Assembly: GCF_963259705.1 (NCBI RefSeq)
Contig: NC_081842.1
Span: forward strand, 178,563,849 to 178,627,848
Length of the DNA stretch: 64,000 nucleotides
Source of the DNA: Myotis daubentonii
Lineage: Eukaryota; Chordata; Mammalia; Chiroptera; Vespertilionidae
Direction: 5' to 3'
Below, piece after piece: positions 45,880 through 57,021 of the stretch (positions are counted from its first letter, which is position 1; every line of letters begins with the position of its first letter). Under the pieces are notes generated by a model. It did no database searches and was not told where the DNA came from. It was given only the letters and a program-made list of their open reading frames with translations. A program made the translations under genes and the position numbers.

Positions 45880-46090
45880 GCAGTGCAGTGCAGTGGTTCA
45901 GACACTGAACTTGATTCCAATGCAGAATCTGCCCCTTATTCTCCAGTGAGACAAGCAAGAGAATGAACTTCTTGGAATGTCAACTTCCTCTTCTGTAACA
46001 TGATGTTTTCCTCTCAGGCTTATTGTGAGGTTTGAAATAATAAACTTGCAACAACTGGCACATAGTTGGTGCTCAATAAATGTCCGGTGA
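45880..46090 (+). repeat. MIR SINE
   Basis: 'gcagtgcagtggttcagacactgaac', 'cttcctcttctgtaacatgatg', 'ttattgtgaggtttgaaataataaac', 'ctggcacatagttggtgctcaataaatg' cover MIR end to end. Confidence 0.85.
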
Positions 46091-47124
46091 CGTTTCCAAC
46101 TGCATCCCAATCCCTAATCATAATAGCTTCCCCTACCATGTGCTGAATGCTTTCCACAGGCTACCTCCTTTAGAGAAAGAAACTCTCAATTTAATACTAT
46201 GTCATCTACTAACTTCACTGAGTTGTCTAAAGGTGGTTTTGACCCTTAGAATACAGCCACAATGAACGATGGGCACTTAGGGTATGCTGCCTGGAACCAG
46301 ACCAGGCTTAAAATTTTTTAAAATTAAAGCTGTTTTTTTTATTACTCTGGAAACCTACCTAGTGCCCATTTTCATTTCCAACTGTTATGCTTTTTTTCTC
46401 TCTTACTTCTTCCACATTTAACTCAAGGCTTTAAATGCAAAAGCTAAGCTTGAAATAATCATAACATTTAAGCAATGAATATAATGACAACTTACACTTG
46501 CATCACAGGAAGATCTATATTCTAAATTTAATAGCTTTAGCCGTTTACAGCAAGAGTTGTCACAGGGACCCCAAAGAGGGAAAGTAGGAGAGGGAGAATC
46601 CGGCACCTTTGTCTAAAGATGTCATAGTAATACCCTGTTTTGGAAATGATTAAGTGATAAATGCAGTAAACTTACCCTCAGTTCTGGGAACCCCACAGCA
46701 CAGGCAGTAATTGTCCAAGGCAGAAGCAATTCTTATTATTAAAAGATGTAAACCTTAAGTGTATGCTGTTTCTGTGTATTTAACTGGAAGATCACTAAGT
46801 ACAGGGAAAGAGGAATTCAGGTTAATAGAGCACCTACTAGACACCACTGCTCTAACACCGAGAACATCCACCATCCACACTCCGTGCAGGTACTTGCAAC
46901 TGGACCCCCAAAAAATACAGGGAGAGGGAAACTAATAATGTTGAATACCACCTGTGTCCAAGGTGCACACATCATGCGTATGAAATATTAGAAAGTGCAT
47001 GCATTGCTTAAGCATATGTGAAGGAAGGTCAATAACCTGAGAAAGGAGACCCTGCCCTTTGTGAAGGAGGTGACTGTGCTGTTCCTCTGGCTGCGTCCCC
47101 ATGGCCTAAGCATGGTGTCTGGTG
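46091..47124. other. No recognised gene
   Basis: AT-rich, with a faint reverse-MIR-like start ('ccatgtgctgaatgctttccacaggctacctcc'). Nothing else that I can support. Confidence 0.5.
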
Positions 47125-47345
47125 CATTGCCCAGGGGTTAGGAACATGGAGTATGAAGCCAAGTGTTATGGATGCAAATCCTATGTAGTGGCTGCGGGGC
47201 TACAGACAAATCACTTAACCTCTCTGTGCCTAGGTTTCCTACTTGTGACACGGGATAACAGTAATGTCTTCTTCACACTGTAATTGTAGAATTAAATGAG
47301 CAATGAGTGCCAAGTGCTTAAGACAATGCTGGCAAATAAAGAGAG
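47125..47345 (+). repeat. MIR SINE
   Basis: 'caggggttaggaacatggagtatgaagccaagtg', 'ggctacagacaaatcacttaacctctctgtgcctaggtttcctacttgtgacacgggataacag', 'attaaatgagcaatgag' is a near-full MIR. Confidence 0.85.
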
Positions 47346-47524
47346 CTGCAAACATAACAATTGTGGACTTGCCAGGTGCTGGAGCTCCTGTTCCTCTCCT
47401 CCACCCTGACACCTGAAGTGTAAGGAGGCTCCCTTTTCCAGGTGGGGGGGACTTAAGAAAGTGCACCTGCACAGGTCACCCAGTTCTTAATTGGCCTGAG
47501 ATTCCTACCCTGGCCCGCCTAACA

Positions 47525-47740
47525 ACAATAGCAAACAGCATTTAATGGGTTTTGTAAATTAGGCCTTTACAGATAGGCACACATTTACTTCTCACAGCAA
47601 TTACATGAGGTAAGTGTTGCCAACCCCCATTTTACAGATGCAGAAACTGAGAGTGAGAGAGGTTAAATACTTTTCTCAAGGCCTTACAGTCAGCAAGTAT
47701 CAGGGTAGGATTTCAGCTTAGGCCTGACCACCTGACTGTC
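47525..47740 (-). repeat. MIR SINE, antisense
   Basis: 'ctcacagcaattacatgaggtaagtgttgccaacccccattttacagatgcagaaactgag', 'gaggttaaatacttttctcaaggccttacagtcagcaag' is reverse MIR. Confidence 0.8.
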
Positions 47741-47829
47741 CCCACAAGCAAGGTCCCAGTGCCTGAGGCTGAGAGGTTGGGCCAGCAGTCCAAATGAGTC
47801 CCCTGCGGGGCTGAGGATTGGGACCCAGG

Positions 47830-48080
47830 TTACTTAGGCCTGGAAGGTTCTAGCGGGGTGGGCCGAGAGCTAGGGCGTGGTCCGCGGCACTCTAAGGCTG
47901 CGGTGGAAGATTGGGAGAGAGTTGCCGGGCGGGATGCATCCGGTGCTCGAACAGGAACCCGGCGGGGGACCCCCCTCCCCCCACCACCTCCCCACCCCCC
48001 CACACCCCCGCCTGCTTGGGGCCTGGGCTCTCCACCAGTCGCCCTCCCCAGCCGATGCCTGCGAGTCCCTTTCGCTTTCC
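47830..48080. promoter_or_regulatory. CpG-rich block, candidate CpG island
   Basis: By eye about 17 CpG occur in roughly 230 bp, a density well above the surrounding DNA, together with high GC. Clusters include 'ggtccgcggc', 'gccgggcgggatgcatccgg' and 'acccggcggggg'. A long C-rich run lies at 47967-48010. There is no TATA box in a convincing place. Plus-strand frames of 61-93 codons cross it in three registers and are therefore not diagnostic. It could be a promoter or an orphan island; a transcription start was not found from sequence. Confidence 0.4.
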
Positions 48081-48717
48081 CCAGCCAGGCTGCTAGCCTG
48101 CGATTACTCAGAATCTCCCCGACTTGGTTGGCTGAGTGACAAAGATCTGCAGTAGATGTCCGAGGAAAGCATTTGCAAACACTGCCCCTGCCCCCAGCAG
48201 ACAGCTGTGCAGACGGAAGTCTGGAATTCTCTCGGTTCTCCTGCTCTGCCTCTGGCTCTGGTTGGGGACTCAGGCTGGGACTCAGTTCGTCCAGCTGTGT
48301 AAAGGGCGTTCACAACCCAGCGAAGGTGAAGGTGTGGAAATGCCTGAAATTTCTTTGAAGTCTCCTATTTTCAGCTAAAACAGTTCTGGGAGTTTTATAC
48401 TCTTCTCCATCATCATGTGTTTTACTAACAATCTATACTTTTTAATTTACAAAGGAGTAAACTTTCAGGGAAAGTAATCTGTGGCTTAATCGCCCTCTCC
48501 CTACCCCACCTGTTGGAGAAGCCACAGAGGCTCTGCAAGGTCCTTTCTTTCCCACTGGCCTGTTCTCTGATTCGTTGTGGGGTTGCTGTTGGTTTTTGTG
48601 GGGGGTTTCTTCCCCATTAAGACTTTTACAATCTCACTGATGGCAGGTGGGGTGGGGAAAAACTGGGTTTTCCAACCAGTCAGTTTCGATTGGAATTTCT
48701 CATTCTGCCCCCCTCCC

Positions 48718-48735
48718 CACACACACACACACACT
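48718..48735. repeat. Short (CA)n
   Basis: About nine CA units after a C-rich stretch. Confidence 0.85.
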
Positions 48736-48754
48736 TTTGTTCTTTTTAACCCGC

Positions 48755-48900
48755 AGGACCTTCTTGGTCAAGCGATTTAAACTCGGTGAGCCTCAGTCTC
48801 CCGTCTATAAAATGGGGAGAATACTCCTTGCAGGGTTGCTGAGAGTATTTGGAATAATGGGCCTGCCTGGTGCTGGGTGATCAATGGATGAGGGTGCTAA
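48755..48900 (+). repeat. MIR fragment
   Basis: 'tcaagcgatttaaactcggtgagcctcagtctcccgtctataaaatggggagaatactcc' and 'ggttgctgagagtatttgg' are sense MIR. Confidence 0.75.
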
Positions 48901-48949
48901 TGGGTGGGAACACTGCAGGTCTAAGCCTGGATTTCCTCCCTCTACTCCT

Positions 48950-49190
48950 ACTTTTGGCCCCAAATCCCCGCACCTGCGGGAGAGCTGGGTGTGGCTGGTT
49001 CCCAGACTCTTGGAGGCCTGCACCACAGCGGGGGCACCGGTTCCTGTCTCCCCCAAGGGCCGCCTGGGCAGGCGGGACCCGCGGCGACTTGCAGGCGGAA
49101 GGCCGTGGGCTTTATTTAAACAAAAAGCAGCCAGTGGAGCTTGCCTTGTATGGACTAAACGCTGGTGGGCCGGAACGTCGCTGGGGGAGG
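48950..49190. promoter_or_regulatory. Second GC-rich, CpG-containing block
   Basis: CpG occurs repeatedly between 49028 and 49185 ('gggcaccgg', 'gggccgcctgggcaggcgggacccgcggcgac', 'ggccggaacgtcgctgg'). It is weaker and shorter than the block 1 kb upstream. A 178-codon minus-strand frame (48805-49341) overlaps plus-strand frames of 109 and 115 codons here, as expected when stops are scarce in GC-rich DNA. Confidence 0.3.
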
Positions 49191-49484
49191 CAGTACTAGT
49201 AAAAGGCAGCCAGCACCTGATAGGAATCTGAATAAATAAAATACCTGAATGAAAGAATGCATTGAACTGCTTTCCTAGGATCACAAAACTCGAACCAAAG
49301 GCGGCCTTCGGAATCCTCCCAAATGCCCTGTGCCCTCTCATTGATAGTCTGGCAAATAGAGGCTCAAATGGTGGCCTCCTGTCACCCAGATCCCACCTTC
49401 CTAGAGTCGCTGAGGGGCATGACTTCAGGACCTGGAGTGAGATCTGGGTCCTAAACCAAGAAGGGAAAGGGAGCCCCTTTTTAT

Positions 49485-49650
49485 GAGCACCTGCTATATG
49501 CTAGCAGCTAGACACTGATCTATTTCATTGACTTTTCATACCATTCTTTTAGGTAGCTATTCCCATATTCATCTGGGGAAACTTTGGCTCAGATAGGCGA
49601 AGTCACTGGCCCAAGAACACAAAAGGCTGTAAGTGGAACAGCTGGGACTC
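49485..49650 (-). repeat. MIR SINE, antisense
   Basis: 'gagcacctgctatatgctagcagctagacactgatc', 'catctggggaaactttggctcagataggcgaagtcactggcccaag' is reverse MIR. Confidence 0.75.
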
Positions 49651-49759
49651 AAAAGGACAGTCTTTCCCAGGCTCTTCCCATCCAAAGGCCCTGCCCTGGG
49701 AAGGCACGGGGTAAGGCACAACACTCAGGTTGTGACGTTGGAAGCAGGTCGATTACCCA

Positions 49760-50569
49760 GCTGTTTCTGGGCACCGCCCCTTACTGAATTGTCCTCCACC
49801 TGCTCACTGGAAGTCCAAAGTCTCTTACGGTTCAACCTGTCAGCTGATTCACTGCTGCGAAGCCCTCTTGCCTGATTTAGCAGCCGGAAGTCACACACCC
49901 AGTGACTGCTGACCTAGAGCCCCTAGTCCTATCATTGCCCTGGAGGGCACAGGGGTGCGCCCAGGGCACCCATTTCTCCTGCCTCTGCCCCAGTCACAAG
50001 TTAGGAGGCTGCATCCGGTCTGGGAGCAATGGAAACTGGTTCAGCTGCCCCCTTCCTGGCAGGGCCTCACCCACGCCCACCCCGCAAGGCCCTGAACAGG
50101 TTTCTTCACTTTCCCTGGCCCGGCTCCTGTGCCTAAGGTTGCTCAATGTGCCTAAGGATTGTTCTGGTTCTCATGTGATTTGTTGACCAGCCATGAGCCA
50201 AGTGAGGCCAACTCAAGCCACCTGGCACATGCAGTGGGTCACATACCTAGGGTTTGTGACCCACTCGGCAAACCCCTAGGGTTCCTCATGTAACACGAGC
50301 TCAGACCACCAGCATCAGGTCCCATGGAGATGGTGGGCAGAGTGGGATGGACCATCCCAGTCTCCCAGGTCCAACCAGCAGTGTGGGGTATGGGGGGAGA
50401 GTGTCAGGCTTGGCCCAGGGCTTGCCCACTGACCTCTCACTGGCTCACCATCAGCATGTGCCCAACAACTTTCAGAGGCCTGTCACAGAAGTCTCAGCTC
50501 CTTTGCTTTAGATCTCTTGGCCAAGAGGAAAGTTTGGGCAGAAAATGCAGGCAAACAACAGAAGAGATT
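49760..50569. other. No recognised gene
   Basis: GC-moderate unique sequence apart from the inverted repeats at 50233-50280. Open frames at 49902-50186 and 50324-50608 lack motifs. Confidence 0.45.
50233..50280. repeat. Two overlapping inverted repeats
   Basis: AGTGGGTCAC (50233-50242) pairs exactly with GTGACCCACT (50256-50265). CCTAGGGTTT (50246-50255), which forms part of that loop, can instead pair with AAACCCCTAGG (50270-50280, one bulged C). The two hairpins exclude each other. No gene lies next to it. Confidence 0.8.
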
Positions 50570-50760
50570 TATTCACAAATATTTATTGAGTGCCAGGTAC
50601 TGAACTAGGCCCTGGGGACAAACCCATAACCCAGACACAGTCCCTGCCCTCACCAGTGCCAGCCTAATGAGAAGTCAGATAGGTAACAGGTCATTTTAAT
50701 AGGGGGCAAGGGTTCATTTCCAGGAGTGCATCTGGGAAAAGACCCTATGCTGGTTGACGG
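50570..50760 (-). repeat. L2-like repeat, antisense
   Basis: 'cacaaatatttattgagtgccaggtactgaactaggccctgggg' and 'acacagtccctgccctcaccag' are a clear reverse L2-type tail. Confidence 0.65.
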
Positions 50761-50899
50761 GTGGGGTCAGGCAGCATTAGGATAGACTTTCTGACTTCAG
50801 ATACTACCCCTTCTCTTTTCTCGTCCACCTTTCCGCACAAATTTCTGGAACACCTGCATTGTGCTAAGAACTCAGGGCAGCAGTTGGTGGTTTTCAAGG

Positions 50900-51095
50900 G
50901 AAAGCGGGTCATAGTGTAGTCGTGTCATAGTGCAGTGGTTAGAGGCCAGGGCTCTAGCTACAGCCAATTACTCTGCGCCCCGTTTATTCACATCATTTCT
51001 CTGAACTTCCGTTTCTTTATCTATAAAAGAGGGATGATGATAATACCTGCTTCACAGAACAAGTCCTGGCACAAGGTGGGCATTAATGAATGGAA
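50900..51095 (+). repeat. MIR SINE
   Basis: 'gtcatagtgcagtggttagaggccagggctctagc', 'ctctgaacttccgtttctttatctataaaagagggatgatgataatacc', 'ctggcacaaggtgggcattaatg'. The start is preceded by a near-copy of its first bases ('gtcatagtgtagtc'). Confidence 0.8.
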
Positions 51096-51109
51096 TCTAT
51101 TGTATTCTT

Positions 51110-51240
51110 TTGTTGTGGTTCACACTCTTCTAATCCTCATGACATCCCCTGTGTGGTTGGCAGCACAGGTAACTTCATCCCCATGTTACAGGTGAGAAAG
51201 CTGACTCCGACAAATTAACAGGATTGTCCATGTCTTGTAA
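51110..51240 (-). repeat. MIR fragment, antisense
   Basis: 'ctaatcctcatgacatcccctgtg', 'cccatgttacaggtgagaaag' are reverse MIR. Confidence 0.6.
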
Positions 51241-51629
51241 GTTTTCAAGACCAGGACCCTGTGGAGGAGTGACCTCTTGAAATAGGGAAGATATTATGAC
51301 CTTCACCTGCCCTCCCTGAAGCCCTAGATGACTGGTTGGGACTGAACTGTCTGGGGAACTTCCTTTGACCTAAATCTTGTCGGCTATACCTGAACAGCAG
51401 CCAGAAAATACAAACAGCCACACCCTCAACTATTTTGCCCCAACTTGCACTTCATGCTAGAGGATTTTTCTTTCAAGGACTATATTTAAAAGGGGAATGG
51501 ATGTATGCTAACTTTACACCTACTATGTGCTAGACACTACACCAGGCATGCTCATGTGGGTTATTCCATCTTATGTGAGCCATCATATGTGGGCAGGAGG
51601 AGGAGAAAGAGGAGCAGGAAGAGGAAAGA

Positions 51630-52385
51630 ATCAACTTATCCCAATAGTTCTCCAATATAATTTGACACATGCACTTATAACCCTGAGTATTCTTCCTAAA
51701 ATGCAAATTTGATGATGTTACTCCACCTTCCTTGCTTAAAAATCTCTCCTTGGACTCCTGCTGCCTTTATACCAAGTTCACACTGAGGAAAGGCATACTC
51801 AGCTGGCCACATGATCACATCTACTGTGCCCACTGACCTCCTGGCCTTTGCACATGCAGTTCCTTCTCTGCAATTTCCTTCCCAGCTCCTTCCTTACTTC
51901 CTTGCCTACTTTTTTTTTTAATATATTTTATTGATTTTATACAGAGAGGAAGGGAGAGGGATAGAGAGCCAGAAACATCGACGAGAGAGAAACATCGATC
52001 AGCTGCCTCCTGCACACCTCCCACTGGGGATGTGCCCGCAAACCAAGGTACATGCCCTTGACCGGAATCGAACCTGGGACCCCTCAGCCCGCAGGCCGAT
52101 GCTCCATCCACTGAGCCAAACCGGTTAGGGCCCTTGTCTAATTTCACTTGCTTAAGTAGTCTTCATCCTTCAGCTCTCAGCTTTAGATGTCTCCTCCTCC
52201 AGGAAGCCTTCTCTCTCTACTCAGATAGAGCAAAGCCGTGTACACCCCATAAGTTTCTGTGTAAAGATGTGCCCCTATAGATGGTGAGCTTCTTAGGGAC
52301 AGGGACTATGTTCCATTCCTGTGTCCTTAGAACCAAGAATAGTGTGGCTCATAATAGACATTAATAACTGTTTAATAACTCAGTC
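51630..52385 (+). repeat. L2 LINE 3' region, split by a Ves SINE
   Basis: The left part has 'tttgatgatgttactccaccttccttgcttaaaaatctctccttggactcctgctgcc', 'cctttgcacatgcagttcc'; the right part has 'tctcctcctccaggaagccttctc', 'gatggtgagcttcttagggacagggactatg', 'aatagtgtggctcataatagac'. It is the best-kept L2 in the window. Confidence 0.85.
51911..52130 (-). mobile_element. Ves SINE inside L2
   Basis: On the minus strand: head (reverse of 'ccatccactgagccaaaccggttagggc'), box B (reverse of 'ggaatcgaacctggg'), 'ggaggcagctgatcgatg' and a poly-A tail (reverse of T10). Flanking CCTTGCCTA (before) and CCTTGTCTA (after) are likely the duplication with one change. The boxes are close to the 16.2-kb copy. 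Confidence 0.93.
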
Positions 52386-52539
52386 TTGTTTCACTATTTC
52401 ACTTGCATTGAAGGTCATACAATCTCCTTGTAAGTTTTATCATCAATTATTCCTAGCTCTTTCAATATTGCACAGAAACAGGATCTGGGTCCTGATGATA
52501 TAATACTTATCAATGCCAATCATCAAGTCTATAGTTAGT

Positions 52540-52700
52540 TCCAGGTACTTATTTTGGGTGCTTGAAACCGCATGACATCTTAGAAAGGCCAATGTTGTGA
52601 TGTCTATTTAACAGAAGAGAAAGCTGGTTCAAGGAGGGTAAGTTATTTGCCCCAGATTCCAACAGCCTTCAAACCCAAGTCAGTCTCTAACTCCTAAGCC
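52540..52700 (-). repeat. MIR fragment, antisense
   Basis: 'gtgatgtctatttaacagaagagaaagctgg' and 'aagttatttgccccag' are reverse MIR. Diverged. Confidence 0.55.
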
Positions 52701-53279
52701 CAGGTTCTTTCCACCTCCCAGGCACCCTTCCGACCATGGCTATGGGGCCAACTGTTAGGTAGCCTTACACCCCAACTGGGCTCTACGTCTCCCTTGAAGG
52801 GGTACGGATGAAGACTCCACAGCCTCTCAGGGTCCTCTGGGCTTGGCCCAAGTGTCATGCTAACACTGGCATTTTTCTCTGGCCTCTCTTCTCTTCTCCC
52901 CTTGGGTTCAAGCATCCGCACTGGCTCCTCCTCCAGGGAAAAGACAGTGCATGGGAAGCTGTCATGGTTCCTAGTAAATGCCCCCTTGAGAACCGGGCAG
53001 GTAGGGGCAGGCCCGCCCATTCTCAGGTGTCTCAACAAACAAACTATTTAGCAATTACATACACCCTTGGCCAGAGCTCCCACAACCTTTCCCTTCTCCT
53101 GGAAACTGCTCTCCAACCCTAGGGTCACCCAAAGACCTTCCATAAAGTGCTGGCACTGATTGATTTGTTCACCCAAGTTTGCCCATCTATTACATCTACT
53201 ATATAGCATTTTTAGCTGGCAGTGTTCCCCTTGGAGCCTGGAATTCTTCAGCTATCTGAGATGAGAAAGTTCCCAAGCT
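52701..53279. other. No recognised feature
   Basis: The plus-strand frame 52808-53122 and the minus-strand frame 52694-53038 overlap; neither shows a domain. Confidence 0.5.
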
Positions 53280-53405
53280 GTTTAGACTAGACTAGAAGTT
53301 CCATGAGGGCAGGGGTACATCTGTTTTGTTTGTCACTCTATACCCATCACCTAGTGCTGTGCCTGACATATGAAAGGCCCTTATTAAATATTTGTTGAGT
53401 GGCTA
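53280..53405 (+). repeat. L2 3' end
   Basis: 'tagactagaagttccatgagggcaggggtacatctgttttg', 'ctagtgctgtgcctgacatatgaaaggcccttattaaatatttgttgag' is a textbook L2 terminus. Confidence 0.85.
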
Positions 53406-53479
53406 AATCTTAAAAGATCTATTCATCTCTTAAAAAGTTGCTTTCAGCCCTCCACTGAGAGATAGGAATTATGGTATGT

Positions 53480-53640
53480 TAGGGTCACAAGGGACCATAG
53501 AGGAAAAAATCCTACTCTAATTCCCTCATTTTACAGAAAGGGAGACCCAGAGAAAGGAGAGACAGCAGTTCAGGGAAGAGTGTAAAGTACAACTCAGGCC
53601 TCTTGACTTTTGCCTAAGCACCTTCTCTGTGTTGGAACCC
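53480..53640 (-). repeat. MIR-like fragment, antisense
   Basis: 'cctactctaattccctcattttacagaaagggagacccagag' resembles reverse MIR. The remainder is too diverged to place. Confidence 0.45.
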
Positions 53641-54515
53641 TGCAATAAAAGCATAAAGATATTCCCATTTAATTCTCTCTGCAACTATCTGTGACCTGGA
53701 GCAGGGAAGGGAAACCTGGGGCTCAGAGAGGTGAAGCTGAGTGCACCAAGGTCTCACAGCCAGAACCGCAGGCTTTCTCCTCCGCACCCCCTGCTAAGAG
53801 CTCATTCTCCCCGGGCTCTCTCCCCACTGCTCCCTGCTTCTGTGACCCTTGAAGGAAATTTGAAAAGACAGGTCCTAAGGTTGCAAAGACCTTCATCTTT
53901 ATTATTCATTCCGTTTCTGGAAGGATTGGTCTATCTGTCTGCCCAGTGCAAAAAAATGAAGACCATTCAGGTATTCAAAATTGTGATCATCTCTTAAAGG
54001 GGACTGGTGGCCCAAACACTTGTCTCAGAGGCCAAAGGTTCTTATCTGACACAAAGGACATCTGCTTCTGGTTGTGGTACTGGGTGAGTGGGGACCAAGG
54101 GTCTTCAGGAGACTATTAGAGCCCATTTCCAATCTCAGAGGTCTCTCTGGACTTCATGGATACCAGGTCTCTCTGGCCACAGGCTCATCCAGGCCACAGT
54201 TCCTGCCTTCCTGTCATGGCTGGAGCTGTCTCAGCAGCCACACACAATGGTGATGGTAGGGGAAGGTCTTAAAAGGAAGCCAGGAAAAAGAAAAAGAAAA
54301 AGAAAAAAAGCCAATGGGTGAGAGTGGCCATGTGTTCTCCCCTGCCTGGAGTGAAGATTTTATCTCTGAAACCAAGCAGCTCAGCTACTCAATAATGAAA
54401 AGAAAAAGCATTTCATTTACTAAAAGAGCAGGGGCAAAGTTGGTATGCAGGTATCCTGCTTCATGCATTAGAGATAATTTACAACTTTATCAAAAGAAGA
54501 AAATGTTCTACCAAT
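53641..54515. other. No recognised gene
   Basis: A faint reverse MIR-like piece lies at about 53670-53770. The A-rich (GAAAAA)n stretch at 54284-54310 explains the Lys/Arg-rich end of an open frame at 54088-54321. Confidence 0.45.
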
Positions 54516-54519
54516 AACT

Positions 54520-54740
54520 TTAAAATGCCAGTGTGGCCTGTGATTTGCACTGCACCGGGCGGGAGCCCAGACCTGCTCCACACCAGCTGAGTGACTTGAG
54601 CAAATGTCCACCTTCCTGAATCTGTCTCCTTGGCTGCCCCTCTGGCAGGGCTTGTCAGAATTAAATGATGTGATAGATGTAAAGCACCAAGTGCCATGCC
54701 TGGCACATAGTGGGTGCTAAACAAGTCTTAGTTCCTTAGG
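54520..54740 (+). repeat. MIR SINE
   Basis: 'gctgagtgacttgagcaaatgtcc', 'gaattaaatgatgtgatagatgtaaagcaccaagtgccatgcctggcacatagtgggtgctaaac': the 3' end is well kept. Confidence 0.8.
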
Positions 54741-55077
54741 GGGAAAAATGGAGAATAAATTGTACTTTGGAAATAGTCATGGAAAAACCCAAGGCCTCCC
54801 CTAGAGAAGTAGGGCTAAACAGAGACATTTCCCAATAAGTTGTTCAAGATCAGCCCTCACACCTCCCACACAGTGGGCTTGTATGCTTCCTGTCCTGTTC
54901 TCCTTGAGTCAGACCCTGCCAGCAAAAATGCACTCAGCCGCTCAAAACTCAATTGTTACAACTCACCCAGCAGGCATGTCAACGTGCCTGTTGACATGCG
55001 CACACAAATACTAAAAATGCATGCAATGCGATGCAGCCCGATAAACACATGGCTCCCTTCCACGTACATTCAGTAAA

Positions 55078-55310
55078 ACGGTAGAGCAGGAGCTTTGGAG
55101 CTGGATGAATGTGGGTTCAAAGCTTCTTTTCCTTCTTTTAATAACAGTATGACCTGGAGCAAGTCACTGGAAATCTCAGTTTCCTCGTCTGAAAAGTGGT
55201 AATTACAATCCATCCTTAGCTTTTGATCTTGTTGCAAGGATCACATAAGACAATGTACATAATAGAATGGTCTGATAAGCTATAGATGCTTAAAGATAAT
55301 TATTGCAGAA
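55078..55310 (+). repeat. MIR SINE
   Basis: 'gtagagcaggagctttggagctggatgaatgtgggttcaaagc', 'acctggagcaagtcactggaaatctcagtttcctcgtctgaaaagtgg', 'ataagctatagatgcttaaag' is close to full length. Confidence 0.85.
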
Positions 55311-55954
55311 ATGCCAAGAATCTGAAATAGGAGAAGAGAGGAAAAGTCTCACACTAAGCTCACCTTCTTTATGGGGTTTTATCCAATTAAGTGAGTGGTC
55401 TCTTCTACTTCTCAACTCCTTAGGGGCTTTTTGCCTCTGTACAATAAGACCTTGACCTTAGCTGGCTTTGCTCTGTCATGGCCCTGCTTTCATTTTGCCT
55501 CAATAAATGAGCCAGCAGACTGAGTGTTAATGCCATGTTCCCTCTGTGTCTCTCCCCACCTCCCACCCACAACCCAAAATGCCCAGTGCAGAGCTGAGGG
55601 ACAGCAGTTCCCAGGTAAAGGCTGGGAAGGAAGAATCAGATTTATTTCCACCCTCAAACCTCTTTCCATGGCCCTAATTCCCTGTCCTTCACCCTCTGCC
55701 TCTGTGAGCCTGCGTGTGTGAGATGGCCAGTAGTGAACAGGAAGAGCAGGGACAAAGAAGGGTATAGGTGTGACATTCCAGAGCTGGTATAGATATTTTG
55801 GAATAGGGAACAAACAAAAAATGTGCTGTGAAAAGAGAAATCATCCCTTCCTCCTCTCTTCGTTTATCTGAAACACTGTCAGTTGGAGAAGGAAGAAGGT
55901 GAAGTGAAGAAATAAAGATCTGAGACAGATTAGAATTTGAGAATCATATTACCA
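55311..55954. other. No recognised feature
   Basis: A weak L2-like piece may lie near 55380-55520. A 107-codon minus-strand frame (55490-55813) has no motif. Confidence 0.45.
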
Positions 55955-56165
55955 ACTGTTTTTGCATAGCACAGAGAGCTTCCTCCAGCTTTATCCTGTT
56001 TTGCCTTCATACCATCTCGGTGAGGCAGATACTGTTAGCCCATTCCATAGATGGTAAAACTGAGGATAAGAAATGTGCAGTTATTTGCCTGTGATCACAC
56101 AGCAGGGAAATACCGGATATGAGGCTCAAAACTGAGTCTTTCTACTCCAAATCTCAGGTTCTTCC
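55955..56165 (-). repeat. MIR SINE, antisense
   Basis: 'tctcggtgaggcagatactgttagcccattccatagatggtaaaactgaggataag', 'cctgtgatcacacagcagggaaatacc' is reverse MIR. Confidence 0.75.
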
Positions 56166-56449
56166 TATTGAGGGGGTCATTTCTCCACAGAACAAAGAAG
56201 AGGAATTCTGAATCATTGACCCACTTCAAACTCTCTTCTGCCTCCACTCTAACAATCCATACACCAAAACAGTCTAAGTGGTGTACACACTGGACTGGTC
56301 TCTTATCAAGTTGCCCTCTTATGATTTGTACATATGCTATACTTCTTTAAAAAAACAAAAACAAACACAAAACCATAGTACATGCAGTTTAAAATCTACT
56401 GGAAAATCATTTTTCACTAAAGGCTTTCTCTAATTCTTATTTTTAATAA

Positions 56450-57000
56450 ACAGACGTGGTCATGTCATGTCACTCCTCTCCCTAAAATAGTTTTGTGGCT
56501 CTCCCCTGCTCTCTGGATGGCTTCTGGCAACCTATACAATCCTACCCTTGCCTGCCTGTCCAGCCCACTGCCCCCTAGTTTGTGCAGGACCCACAGGGGC
56601 CAGGCTTTCTTTCCTCTGTTCCTTCTTTCCAGAACTCTGCTCCTTTGGGACATGACTGCCTCCTATTCCCTCATCCTTCAGGCAGCAGGTAAGACCACCA
56701 CTCCTCCAGGGTTGTAACCAGACCTGCTAAACCCCCACAGATTCAGGGCCCACGTCCACACGCCTTACTCTACTGGGCTGAAGTGCCTGTTTCTCTGTCT
56801 CCTTCTACCAGTCTGTCAACTCCTTGCAGGCAGGGACTGTGCCATGTCCTTTCTGCTTCCCAGCACACAGCTCAGCAGAGGCTCAGGAATGTTTCTGGAT
56901 CAGAGAATCAATGACTGACCCCCTACCCACCTTCCAGAGGGTTTGTTTTACTCTTTACGTGGAACTTTGCTCAGTTGTGTGTGCTCTGTCCCTTTGCCTA
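56450..57000 (+). repeat. L2 LINE fragment
   Basis: 'catgtcactcctctccctaaaatagttttgtggctctcccctgc', 'tgcctgtccagcccactgccccc', 'caactccttgcaggcagggactgtgcc', 'ctcagcagaggctcaggaatgtttctgg' give the L2 order over several hundred bases. The 74-aa plus frame at 56493 is an L2 relic. Confidence 0.8.
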
Positions 57001-57021
57001 ATCTGAAATTTCTGGAGGGCA

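Noticed and set aside
47858..48155. Three plus-strand open frames over the CpG-rich block
   Set aside because: All three registers are open because stop codons are rare in C-rich DNA; none has features beyond proline-rich low complexity.
48805..49341. A 178-codon minus-strand open frame
   Set aside because: Overlaps plus-strand frames of 109 and 115 codons over the same GC-rich bases and includes part of a MIR.
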